A stretch of 64,000 nt of DNA. It comes from Gymnogyps californianus. Its lineage: Eukaryota > Chordata > Aves > Accipitriformes > Cathartidae. Below the pieces are notes generated by a model. It worked only from the letters and a program-made list of their open reading frames with translations, ran no database searches and was not told the origin of the DNA. The stretch covers positions 35,321,437 through 35,385,436 of the forward strand of contig NC_059500.1 of the NCBI RefSeq assembly GCF_018139145.2. Direction: 5' to 3'. Of this stretch, positions 1 to 12,101 are shown one piece after another; position 1 is the stretch's first letter, and each line of letters starts with the position of its first letter. The translations under genes and the position numbers were made by a program.

Positions 1-3000
1 GCATCTCTTTTGTAGGGAGCTAGAATTTTGCTCTACAAAGCTCCAGAACCTGTATCCTCAAAAAATTCACAGTCCCTTAACTGTCACTAAAATCAAGTCT
101 AAACAGTTAGGCATCATCCTTCCTTCCTTACAGACCACCTCTCCTTACTATGCTGCTACACAGCTTAGCTAAGGTCAAGCCATACCCCAGCTGGTTATAA
201 GAAGAGAATACCTAAAGGACATCCCTTCCCCTGCCTCCCTTTTTTATTTACTTTGGCAGGCACAGCCCTAGCCAAAGCAATTTGAGTCCAAAGCCTCCTG
301 GGCATGCTGTAAAGCCCATGGGGCTGGGGCGGGGGGCGCGGGGGGGTGGTATTCTGGCTGGCACAAGGAATACTGAATTTAATGGTACAGTGCTGGGAGG
401 AGTGGAAGAAAAGGGTTACAATGATTACTCCTCTGGTTTTGCTTCCACAAAGATTTCTGCATTGTGTTTGCATTTAAGAGCAAAACTACTGGGAGTCATC
501 TCACTATCGATATCTACAGACACCCTCAGTCCCATTCCTTTCCCTCTCTTGGCCTTCTCCAAATACACTTCCAAGAAAAGATCACACTCAAAAGTCTCTT
601 CAGGTACAACTAGGTGGGAAGACAAATGGCTTGGATTTTCTTTAGTTACTCTTATAAATTATTCAGAAAGAAGGACACATTTTAGTGCACTTACTTAAAA
701 CATCATTTTGTTTAATTCCTAAAAAGACATGCGCTTGAACTAGCACATCAAATCTTTTCAGACATATAAAAAGAGTCCTCCGAACAAAAATATCTTAGGT
801 CAAACTTATCTCCTTGAGAGTAGCTACAATTTAGACCTTTGTCTCCTCCAGATTTTATACATATTTTTTTAGATTTAATCCAATAGTAAATTAAAAAATT
901 AATAATAATAAAAAAATAATAATAATGAAAGCAGTATATAAACAGGTAAGTTGTATGTACAATTGGAAATACACAAGACAACTTTCTGAAAAAAATACCA
1001 AGCCAAGCAATCTGGCAAACTAATGTCATTCTATACTTTTCAATATTATTTTTAAAAAGTTGTTTTCTACGTAGTATTTATCCTTCTGAAACTATTTCAA
1101 AGTACTTCTAATGAAACCAATATTGAAAAGGCAAAGCTGAAGACATTATACATAAAGAAATGTTATAGACTAGGATTTATATATTAGAATCCCAGTTTAG
1201 CATGACACTTAGTAACAATCTTATTTTACTGTTTTGGACAGATCTCTTGATTTAGAGTAGCACTACATGGTGTGGTTTTAGACCTTCTAAAGCTAGATTT
1301 TTTAAATTTGTAAGACAAGCAGTAGTCCCACTCTATTCTCTCCTCAGACACTGGAAAGAAAGCTTTGCTTTCCATTTGGAGAGATGTTTAGACTCATCTA
1401 AGGATGGAAAATTAAATTAATTTTAAATTGGCTGCACTCTAGCTTTCTAACCAAACCAAGCTACCAAAACTGTGCCAGTTCTTTAGCATCTAAAATACAG
1501 TTAAGTATACAGACTCAAGTCTTCAATTTGTAAGAACAAGCAGGCATAAGGCCAGTAATTGAGCACAAAAATTTAGACTTTTTTTTTTAAATTACAAGAT
1601 ACCACAAAATGCCAGTCGCGGTGGTGTGTGTGCGGGGTGGGAAATCAAGGCAAATTTGTAATAATTTTCTCATCTCTTCCAAATTATGATGAAGTTAAAT
1701 GCATTACTAATGTTCTGATAATGGTAGTTTACCTAACAAAAATGATCTAGAAAAGAATGTTTCTCTGTGTAAATGTTGAATTTCTCAAGCTAAATTAATT
1801 GAACAGGATGCTAGGGAAAGGTGCATTTCAGTGTAAAAATAACCTTTGAATTTAAAAAGTTCCATTAAGTAATGCAGAGAAGTTTCTTTCTACGTTCTGT
1901 CTTTAGAAAGTAAGCTATATTGAAACTACTACAGATTTGGACTGAAAAATTCAAATGCTGCACATTATCAATGAGAGAGTGACAGAGTCTCCCCATGCAG
2001 AGCTTAGAAAAGACTAAGCTGAGACAGGAAGTCTGAGCTCTGTAGGGAAATGCAAGCCAACTTTCATTACTGAGCCCACTGGTAAACAGCCAACTACTAG
2101 CTGCAATGAAAGTTCACTACTAATAAACCAAGACTTAAAAAGTACAATTGGCTGAGGCTCAAAATCTGAGCCAGCTGAAGCTTTTAAAGTTTAGGCATTT
2201 TCAGTAGTAATTTGGAAAAAAAAAAAAAACAAACACCAAACCACTTTACAACTCAGATATAAATTCATGGATACTGTTGATTTTCAGCTCCCTCATGCTT
2301 ATCTAAACCCCGTGGCAAGTAAGGCTTTTTTCCAATAAGAGTTTCCAACTGACATTATAATTTGGGGTTTTCAACTCCATTGGTTAAAAAAATATTACAC
2401 TGAGTTTTATTAAACTTGGCAGCCAGGGTGAACTCCCTAACCTAACACAAACCACGTGCTTGGTGAAAGTAGCTCCTAAATAGAAAACACTTTTTTTTAA
2501 AAGTTAGTTATAGGCTGGCATTTTAGTAGAATAAAGCTACCTCTAAAAGTTTGACTAGTTGACTTTTTCATTTGGCTGACAAATGCCACTTTTTCTAAAG
2601 GCAATGAACAACATGAGTCATGTTGATGCATGTTCATATTACTAAACATGAAAAATTTAAATTCAAGTGTATTTGATATGTAGTTGTTAAACAGTTTCAG
2701 AAATCTGGATACAAATAGAAATGGCTGTGCAACTGATGTAGTCAATTGACTATCCAGTCACCTCCTATCCATATGCAAAGTTTAGCACCGGCAACCTACT
2801 GGGAAATAAGTTAACAACTCTCTCATGGGATGTCTGGCTAGATGACTTATCTGAACCAAAGCAACAGCTACAGCTTTTTAGGTGCCATAAAGGCCTAGTC
2901 AATTCTTCTGGAAACGTCACAGCCTCATTGTGCTGCTTGTACTCACATTCTGCCTCATTCAGGACCTCTGTTGCCAGAGATTAGACAGAAAGGATACGAC

Positions 3001-3513
3001 AGGGCTCTGTTGAAAGCCAACAGACTGGAGAAAATGTAACCACTAACAGTGAATGATCTTGATGAAACAAATGTATTTTCTCCAACATTAACTATTCATG
3101 AGAGAAGTTAAGAAAAAAAATTGCAAACAAACAAACAAACCCCTTCAAATAGGAATTTTATGCCCATTATGTATTCTGGAGTTGCTTTCCATATATACAG
3201 TCACCTGCCAGTTTCCATCCTGGCAGTCTATTGTTACTGCTTCAGTACAGCTGCTGGTGAATTTTACAGCACTTCATTAGGAAGCAACAAATGCACAGGA
3301 GCAGTGTACCACACAGCAAGAATTCAGGCAGCAACAGATAATAGTAATTGGCAGTAAAACTGCCATTGTGGATGAGCAAAGACAACAACAACAGTTAACT
3401 GCTGGAAAATTGAGGATGCTGCATGTTACTACAGGGTAAGGTGCACCTGGGAAAAGAAAGTTGGTATCACCATTTAGGATGGGAAAGACTTGAAAACAAA
3501 TTCAACCGTATCT
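1..3513. other. Intergenic, no gene seen
   Basis: AT-rich, CpG-poor sequence with an AAT/ATT-rich patch at 890-925 and an A run at 2217-2230. A G-rich segment at 318-350 breaks the pattern but has no promoter-like extent. Open frames are short. By mammalian gene order the IARS1 3' end would lie to the left, but no IARS1 exon is visible. Confidence 0.6.
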
Positions 3514-3518
3514 CTCAC

Positions 3519-4103
3519 TGTCCGGGTTTTGGCTGGGATAGAGTTATTTTTCCTCTTAGTAACTGGTACAGTGCTGTGTTTTGGATTTAGGGTGAAAATA
3601 ATGTTGATAACACACTGCTGTTTTAGTTGTTGCTAAGTAGCGCTTATCCTAAGTTAAGGACTTTTCAGTTTCCCATGCTCTGCCAGCAAGCAGGTGTACA
3701 AGAAGCTGGGAGGGAGCACAGCCAGGACAGCTGACCTGAACTCGCCAAAGGGATATTCCATACCATAGAACGTGATGCTCAGTATATAAACAGCGGGGGA
3801 GTTGGCCAGGAGGGGCGGATCGCTGCTCGGGCATCCCTCAGTGGGTGGTGAGCAACTGCATTGTGCATCACTGGTTTTCTTCTTTTTTTTTTTTTTTTTT
3901 TCCTTTTTCCCCTTTTTTTTGTTATATTGGTTTTCATTACTATTATTATTATTATATTTTACTTTAGTTATTAAACCATTCTTATCTTAACCCACAAGTT
4001 TTACCTTTTTTCCCATTTCTCCTCCCCATCCCACTGGGAGCAGGAGGGGAGTGAGGGAGCGGCTGCGTGGTGCTTAGCTGCTGTCTGGGGTTAAATCATG
4101 ACA
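3519..4103 (+). mobile_element. Solo LTR, copy 1
   Basis: It is 585 bp, beginning TGTCCGGGTTTTGGCTGGG and ending GGTTAAATCATGACA, flanked by a perfect 5-bp duplication CTCAC (3514-3518, 4104-4108). It contains a TATA box TATATAAA at 3783-3790 and ATTAAA at 3970-3975, with a T-rich stretch between. A 5-bp duplication fits ERVL-type integration. The family matches copies at 8491, 16888 and 40709. No internal retroviral genes are attached, so it is a recombined solo LTR. Confidence 0.93.
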
Positions 4104-4108
4104 CTCAC

Positions 4109-7100
4109 ACACAAAAAAATAGAGACTTTGATCAAAACCTTCTGTACGAGGAAGGGAAGCAGAAACAGCTTAATTAACCTTTCTCCTGCCTTCTGGGCTT
4201 CAAAGACAAGTATCAGTAATGCACAGCAAGGTCCAAGTAAACTTCACATCTATTGCAGTCAGTAAGAGTAGAGTTAACTTTCTAGTAAAAGTTCATTTGT
4301 CCGAAAGGAGCAGCAAAACACTCCAGGCAGCTAATCTCTCACAGCTTCTTACACTTTTTGGTGTTCAAGTTATTAGTCTTACGCCTCTTGTTTCAGAAAT
4401 GAATTTCTTGAAATAACTACCATGAAGTACACTTGGGTTTTTATTGCTTAGCTAATGACTGAGACAAAACCTAGCTCTAGAACTGGCTTTCCAACTTTAC
4501 CGACAGTCATGTTAGACAACAACGTATTTCTAAATAACTGCATTTAAGACTTGAGAAATCTTCTGAGAAGGCAGGTGTATGGTAAAAAACTGCCTTGCTT
4601 TTTTAATGACAAGTGTTTACTTTCCTTTATGATAGAATTCATTTAGCACAGTCCACAGCTTACTGTGTAACACAACTCAGAGCCAAAGCAAGCAGAGATA
4701 TATTACTCTCAAGACCAAATCAACAAGACAAGGAAAGCACATCTGAGATTTTTCATTATGAGGAAACTGAAAGCTATGTGTTTTTTCTCTCACGATGCTA
4801 ATGGCTAGAGCAGTTCCCTTTACCTGTTGCCCTGTGGCAGCCCAAAAGGAGATTAAACCAGACTGCTCTTCATCTGCCCAGGACTTAGGCTGGTCACATG
4901 CTGCTTTTCTCCCCACAAGGAGTCTACGTGGGAACAGCAAGGTTACAGTATTGGGCCTATGCAAAGGATGTATGCCCACAAAAGATTCTCCTCCTTTACC
5001 TTCCTCTCACCCCGCAAAAAAGTTAAATACATCAGCCCTTTGTGTTTCAGAAGCAGTTACAAAGAAGGTAACTTCGGGTTCCTTTGGGTTAGGAATGCAA
5101 CTCCAGCACTGTTCAGATCTTTTGCAATGTTTTTTGGTGTTTAAAAATATCCAACACCTATTTTACAATTAAATCCAGTTCAGTCATCAGTACCCTTACT
5201 GATTCACAAGTTGGACTAACACCCTACTCTGGAACAGAGGAGAGATGTCAAAGATACTTGACTAGGAGGTTTAACCATGCTATAGCTGCAGCTGATGTTT
5301 GAGCAGACGAACTGAGGATGTGTACATTTGCTTGAGTTAAATTAACATACGCTTCACTTAAATAGGAGTGGATGAACCATAAGAAAATGTATTTGTTCAT
5401 GCTGGAAGTCTATTTTCTTGGGTGGTATGGTCTTTCCTAGCAAGTGGTCTCAAATTTAAACCAAGTTGTTCAGGAATATTTTCAAGTCAGTAGTATTCTT
5501 CTCACCACTCCAGGCAGGATAATATGAGTCTTCTCTTTTGCATCTCTTTTCCAGTGTTTCTCGCCTTTATTACATCTTTTGGGACAGACAGTTCACAGAC
5601 CACTTCCTTGGTCTGATTTCTACCAGTTTGTCTGTTACAGCAGCCACTTGAACAGAGTATTCGTATATCAGACTTAAGAGCCCAGCCTTTTGACAGCTGG
5701 GGTTTTTTTTCCTGATTCACAATTCTGTGCTCAGATACTCTGAAAAATACATTCCCTGTTTCCCCAAAACTCACTCTCTGCAGACAAAGGCTTACTATAG
5801 TTCAACAGCATTTTTTTCAAATTGTGTTGAAGTGTTTATTGAAAGTAATCCATATTCCAGCAGTAGGCAATTACTTTCTGGTTGTAAGGCCTAAGCTCAT
5901 TCAAGGGGAAGCCGAAGCTCTGTGCTCCATCCCACTAAGTGGATGTGCTTTGCCAAGAATGGAAATGTTCTACATTTTTGTCATTGTATACCATATACAG
6001 TCTGAGAAACAAAATCCCTGGTCTGATTCCCACCCATGTTGCTTAAATGTCAATATAGGCACAGGGTGTACAGTTTTTTATTTAGGGAAAACCTATTTTT
6101 TCCCCTTTCAAAATGCACATACAAAGCAACCACATCTACTGTTTCATCATTCATGTGAGACTCCCTAATTTCTAAACTATTGCTTACGAGAGTTTGTAGT
6201 AACAAATCACTCCTTGTAAAGAATCTTTCTTCTCCTGGTCAGACTGAGGAAGGTGCAAAGAGATTTTTTTCCCCATACAATGCTAACCAATTTTCTCCTG
6301 TAGCAGAACACCACCCTGTGTGATCTTGAGAACTACATCTAAAATAAGAACACTTGGCCAGGACTATAAAAATTCAGCATTATGTTTTAATATTTTCTTT
6401 TTCTGATTCATTACCTGCAAAATAGATGGCAGTCCAATTCGCTGGCATCAGACAGGAACTTTATTATATTTATTAAAAAGTGAGACACATCAATGTAAAT
6501 CACCACATCATACTTGCCAGCAGAAGTGCTTTACATACAGAACAGTGTGTAAACACAGATGCTAACACATCAGGATTGCCTGGTATTTGATGGAAACTGA
6601 GTTTCTTGAGAGAGAAGTGAGGGGGCTGGGGTTTGGGTTTTGTAGTAGTTTTTTGTGTGTGCATCTGAAATATACAATTTTCCTGCCTGTAGGGCATGCA
6701 TCAGGTTCAGCATAAGGTTCGTACTCCCCATCACATGCAGCAGTATGTAGAAAATCAGCAGTGCTGCACAGACACTCTTTGAGGCTTTTAGGCTGATATT
6801 TCTTAAGAGCAACAAAGTTGTTTTCTGAGTAGCAATAAGAAGGGCATGGGGCACAGGCAGAGGAGACCTGCGTTCCAGCCAGGTATTCTCTTGCCACAAA
6901 CGGATTCAGGAAAGAGGCATTTCTTACCTACTAGTTTCACTATTTAGTAACTTTAAAGTGGTTTTGGTTCAAGGGCTTCCTATTTACTCTTTCCCTTTTC
7001 TATTCCTTAAGCTTCCTTCTGTGCTAAACTCAGTGTGAAACCACTAAAGAAATCATCTACCTTTTGAATCCAAAGTGTTAAAGTGGTTTCCAAACTGGGC

Positions 7101-8485
7101 AATACCAGTTTGCAGAGGCTTAGTGTCAAGTAAAGGAAAGGTGAAGGAGACAAGTACAGGACTGCATAAAAATACATTACTTGTATTAAATACCACCAGA
7201 AGGTAAGGAATGCACAATTGTACCTCAACAGGTGCTACTCCCTTAGTTTTCATTAAGAAAGGACATTTGCAGATTTTAACAGACACCTGTTCTAGGACTA
7301 TGTGACTAGTAGGGAGAAACACTGCCTGCTATGAATAAGGAAGCAGGATATGAAAGCAGCTATTAAAATTGCCATTTTTCTCCACGTTCTGTGTTACAGA
7401 GCTAGAGAAGACTGGAGGAATTGCCCTGATTTATTCTTGGGAAGCCAAGAGGCACTTGTAGAAAAAGTAAAGTGAGGTAAAAAGAAACTCTAAGTAAGTC
7501 TAAATAAAATCAGCCCACTGAAAATTGCTGCAAAATAGTGAAGACTGAAGTGCTGAGGGCAAAAAATTGCACGACTCCCAAGCTCACGTGTGGCATAGTG
7601 CCCTTTGAGGGGAATGGTATGGTGATCAGGATTGCCTCGATGCTCCAAGTACAGCAAATTTAGTGTAAAATGCAGCTTCAAGACAAAACCACCCTGATCC
7701 TGGGGGCGTTACGAGTAAGTCCTACCCTTCAGGACACCTGGGAGCTACCATCAATAGGAAGCAGAGCATCTCAGTAGTAGCTCTAGAAAAATAGGTAACC
7801 ACATCTGGGTGTACATATCTTAATTAACGATGAAACTGCGGTAAAACTTCCATCTCACTGGCACGTATACAAAGCAAAATAAACTCTCAACTTCTCTAAA
7901 GTAACAGGAGATCTATATCTGAGCTACAATTTCTGTCTCTACAGAACACTGAACATACAAAGTATTCCTTTAACAAATTATTGTTTAAAAGAGCGGTGTT
8001 TTCTTTTGGTAGAAAGCTAAGTACATAATCATAGCAAAGATTAGTAATCACGAAAGTTGGAAGGCTTTTCTAATTTAAGGATTTTTTTCAATGTTTGCTT
8101 TTAAAAGTCTCTCTGGTAATCCTTGTAATTTTAAGTAAAAAATGCCAATCAGCCTCTATAAAACATTTGAAATTTGACCACTGTCATCTGCAATTTACAT
8201 ACTTAAGGAAAAATGTTTAATATGCAAAAAATTAATATGCTAGTTAAAAGTTTGTATGTTTTCCCCTCAGCTAGAGGTAATCAGTTGAAGAAAGGATTTT
8301 GCTTTGCCCTATAAAGCTTACCTCTAGACAAGATTAGGTCAGAAGCAACTATTTCTTGGGAGATTGACAGATTTTATGCTATAAGGTGGCATATGATTCA
8401 TTTCACCAGGCATTGATTTTGCAAGGTATTGAGAGATGTAGAAATGGATTTATGCTTAAAATTAGGTGTGCAGTTAAGTATTTTG
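4109..8485. other. Intergenic, no gene seen
   Basis: AT-rich unique-looking sequence without transposons. A minus-strand open frame at 6562-6897 (111 codons, Cys-rich, with SYCYSENNF and KECLCSTADF) was examined; no family was recognised and no splice or promoter signal supports it. Confidence 0.6.
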
Positions 8486-8490
8486 CTGCC

Positions 8491-9093
8491 TGTTGTGGTT
8501 TAACCCCAGCCAGCAGCTAAGCACCGCGCAGCTGCTCCCCCTCCGCCGCAGTGGGATGGGGAGGAGATTTGGGGGAAAAAAGTAATACTCATGGTTTGAG
8601 ATAAGAGCAGTTTAATAACTAAAGTAAAATAAAATATGATACTAACAATAATACTAATAAAAAAATTATAATAATTATAATAGTAATGAAAAGGAATATA
8701 ACCGAAAAAAGAGAGAGAAATAAAACCCAAGAAAAGACAAGTGATGCACAATGCAATTGCTCACCACCTGCTGACCAATGCCCCAGCAGCGATCCACCCC
8801 TCCTGGCCAACTCCCCCACTGTTTGTATACTGAGCATCACGTTCTATGGTATGGAATATCCCTTTGGCGAGTTCAGGTCAGCTGTCCTGGCTGTGCCCCC
8901 TCCCAGCTTCTTGTGCACCTGCTTGCTGGCAGAGCATGGGAAACTGAAAAGTCCTTAACTTAGGATAAGCGCTACTTAGCAACAACTAAAACAGCAGTGT
9001 GTTATCAACATTATTTTCACCCTAAATCCAAAACACAGCACTGTACCAGTCACTAAGAAGAAAATTAACTCTATCCCAGCCGAAACCAGGACA
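8491..9093 (-). mobile_element. Solo LTR, copy 2
   Basis: Same family as copy 1 in the opposite orientation: on the + strand it starts TGTTGTGGTTTAACCCCAG and ends GAAACCAGGACA. The flanks CTGCC (8486-8490) and CTGCT (9094-9098) differ at one base, a slightly decayed 5-bp target duplication. The TATA box reads TATACAAA on the minus strand near 8825. No internal region. Confidence 0.92.
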
Positions 9094-9254
9094 CTGCTCT
9101 AAACCGCAGAAAGGGGGGGGAAAAAAAGTTCATAGCTGAACAGTGAGTGTATATTCCATTGAAAAGATGTCATAGTTTACAAGTAGGTTAAAGAATATTT
9201 TTTATTCAAGTTACTTAATAAACACAGCATCTTTACCTTGGACCAATGTTACTT

Positions 9255-9485
9255 ATAGAATCACAGAATCATAGACGATCTCAAGTTGGTAGGGACCCAT
9301 AAGAGTCCAACTCCCTGCTCCTCGCAGGACTACCTAAAACTACACCATATGACTAAGAGCATCGTCCAGACACTCCCTGAATTCTGCCAGGCTTGGTGCT
9401 GTGACCACTTCCCTGGGGAGCCTGTTCTAGTGACTGACCACCCTCTCAGTGAAGAACCTTTTCCTAATGTCCAATCTGAACTTCT
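9255..9485 (-). mobile_element. CR1 LINE 3' end
   Basis: Begins ATAGAATCACAGAATCATAG, the reverse complement of the typical CR1 3' terminal repeat. It continues through GTAGGGACC..., CCAACTCCCTGC, CTGAATTCTGCCAGGCTTGG, and GAAGAACCTTTTCCTAATGT, all standard blocks of the CR1 3' region. It is 5' truncated as usual. CR1 is the dominant LINE in bird and reptile genomes, which supports the avian assignment. Confidence 0.92.
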
Positions 9486-10649
9486 AAGACATACATTACA
9501 GAGATGGAATCTAATATTGGTTGGAGATTAGCAAGTCTAGTAGAACTGAGTTTAGATAAGCATCTAAACAGCTAAACAGTTACCACAAGTTGCTGAAAGA
9601 TACTATCTTTATAATTTCTGCCTGTACTAGGACCTTCTGGGACACTAGTTCTGGGGTTTTTTTCATTTTTTCTCTTTCCACCTTAACATTAATTATTATT
9701 TTTACGATTTAAATTTTGAAAATTTAGGTTTATTTATTTATTTAGTATTAATTATTTATTTACTTGAGGAAAAAATCTCTTTCTAGAAACAGGAAGTAGG
9801 CATGATGTATGATTCCAAGTCAGGAGCAGTAAATTCTACATCAAGAAAAGTTTACTTCTAGTCAGGTTCAAGATTGCAACTTTTAAGACTGCACGTATTT
9901 TTGTGTGACAGTCAAAATAAGTGCTAAAATGCATTTAAACAGAGCTTTTAATTAGCATAGCTACTAACAAAGAAATTAATTCCGTTCTCATAGTTCTAGC
10001 ATATACAAAGCTCCTCAGTTAATTAAAAGTTTTGTGTAAGACAAACTACAGGGTAACTCTAGTCACATCTTTTGTAGAATCATCCTGAGAAGACTAATGA
10101 AGGGCATTGGGAATCCATGTAGCCTGTTGGCTAAGATTACTTAAATTAACTGGTGATTTTAGAGATTACTTGAGATGATTTTCAGGAAATGCAACTAGTT
10201 TCTGAAATAACCATTTCAAAATTTCAGGTAGGACAACCCAAATTGATACTACTCTACTGTGACAGTAGTGACCCAGTATGAAAATATTACGTTCTATTGA
10301 AAGTAAATAGCTTATTAACAATTTTACTGGGGGGAAAAAAACGTTAAAATATGGTTGGAAGCCAGACTCTCCCCTTTCACTATTCAAACTATTAACACAG
10401 AGGAGAAAATATTCCATATGAATCTTGCAAAACGGCTGGAGCACTTTCACACATTCTAGAGATAGGTTCAAAGACTTGACATTCTACAATGTTTATGCAT
10501 TATTTCCTGCATATTATAGTTCTGTCCTGAAATGTATACTTAAAAATGTCAAGAACTATAAATACAGAGGAGTAGAGGCACACAACATACACTTTCTTTG
10601 TTGGTTTTAAAGATTGAATATGAGACATCACTACAGAAATTGTTTTCTT
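9486..10649. other. Intergenic, no gene seen
   Basis: AT-rich sequence with a TTTA repeat at 9727-9764 (GTTTATTTATTTATTTAG). Nothing else was recognised. Confidence 0.6.
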
Positions 10650-12101
10650 AAGCTATTTCTTAGCATTTTATTACACAGGAAAACAAAAGCCTTTTACATA
10701 ATGGGACTGCATCTTCTGCAAAGTTCACCAGTGGAAAGAGTTTAGCATCTAGGATTTTGGGGAGCCACAGGACACACATGGTTCTTATAAACTAGAAATA
10801 GTTTTGAATCAAAGTTCTACAGGTTTTATTTTAAAATTTGCAGCTGTCAGATAACTGTCAGCTAGGCTTTCTATAGTCTTATGTGAAAATTAGACAAAAC
10901 AAATCAAAGAGCAGTGTGAAAACAGAAGGTTGCTTTAAGTGCTATTTCTTGGTGAAAGTTGAGAAAGTAACATTAAAACCTTAAAATCCTGTGAATATTA
11001 AGATTTTAAAAAGGAACAAACCAATCTGAAAGATTAAAATTCATTATAAATACAATTCCATGTTTAACAGAGGGGTGGGGAAAAAAATCACCAAAACCCA
11101 GCAAGGAATCGATGCATGGATGGAAGAAAGGATAGGATAATGTCTTTCAACTTCCAGTAGAGGTTTTTAATTGCTATGTAGTATTGCAAAGTAATTATAT
11201 GGGGGGGGTTGTTTGTTTGTTTTGTGGGTTTTTTTTTCTTGTTTCGTTTTACAAAACACCTGTATAATTGTACAGTTTGTACTTCAGTACTGGTGTCACA
11301 TTGAAAACATCGTATTTGTCATTTGTATGCAAAATTATACTGTGACCCTACATATAAACTTAATGCATGCACAGTATGTACATAAAAATTAAGCACTGAA
11401 GTTGAGCACCTGCAGTTTCTTATACCATATTGCAGCAATAGCTCCAGTTCTACGCAAGTTAAGTCAATGGACCTGGAAGAGAAGCACTTTTAAACCATTG
11501 CCTGCATAAATTATGCAACTAACATGCAGTACATTTAGTGAGAAGTTCTCTATTGCCCTTAAACAGAGAATTAGCTAACTTTGTAATGATGACTGATTCA
11601 GATTCAGAAAAGACCTTTGGAGATATGTAATCTGACAGCCTGCATAAACACAAGCCATAAAACTTCCATGTGTTAGGTTCTGCATTGAATTTACTAGATA
11701 GTTTAACATACTATTTTTTAAAAAGAAGACACACAATCTTATTGTTAACATTGCTACAACTTCTTGAGACAGCCAAATGCCTAGAAAGTCTATGTGAACA
11801 TGTGTGTGTTGAGATTTTTTTTGCAGGGAAAGGAAGCAATACATAAATTTAAGGATCAAGCATTTTCATCTGACCCAATGAAGTCCTTAAGTAAAACCTC
11901 TTTTCAGAAGAAAATCATTAATATATTCTGTGATGAATTCTGTCGTTCTTCTGCATCAGTCAGCATCATTGAGCTGTTGTAACTGAGGAAAAAAATGGGT
12001 CCTGCTACTTACCTCCTTTATATATTTGTACCAGCCAACCAAGGGAACTATTCTGCTTGGACAAGAATTCTCTCGCTTTCTGTTTCCACTTCCCACAAAT
12101 C
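10650..12101 (-). ncRNA. Candidate terminal exon of an unknown minus-strand transcript
   Basis: On the minus strand a strong acceptor (TTTCTTTTTACTGTAG) precedes 12101. The frame from there is open for 47 codons (it includes GSGNRKRENSCPSRIV and GWYKYIKE) to a stop near 11956. About 1.3 kb further an AATAAA lies at 10672-10667. Inside is a perfect donor (GGAG|GTAAGT, exon edge 12013) and, 30 bases on, a perfect acceptor (TTTTTTTCCTCAG, edge 11983). If the donor is used with a distant acceptor, 12101-12013 is an 89-nt internal exon. I do not recognise the peptide. A long non-coding RNA exon is as likely as a coding one, and chance is not excluded. Confidence 0.3.

Noticed and set aside
2825..2850. 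Possible CR1 remnant (TGTCTGGCTAGATGACTTAT)
   Set aside because: Only a short match to the CR1 3' region, with no extension on either side.
3649..3990. Open frames within the LTR at 3519-4103
   Set aside because: Equivalent frames recur in the other LTR copies (8619-8963, 17061-17387) because the repeat is shared. They are not genes.
6562..6897. Cys-rich minus-strand frame of 111 codons
   Set aside because: No recognised family, no promoter, no splice signals, and overlapping frames of similar length on the same strand.
9865..9885. B-box-like GGTTCAAGATT, considered as a tRNA gene
   Set aside because: No matching A box or cloverleaf stems nearby.
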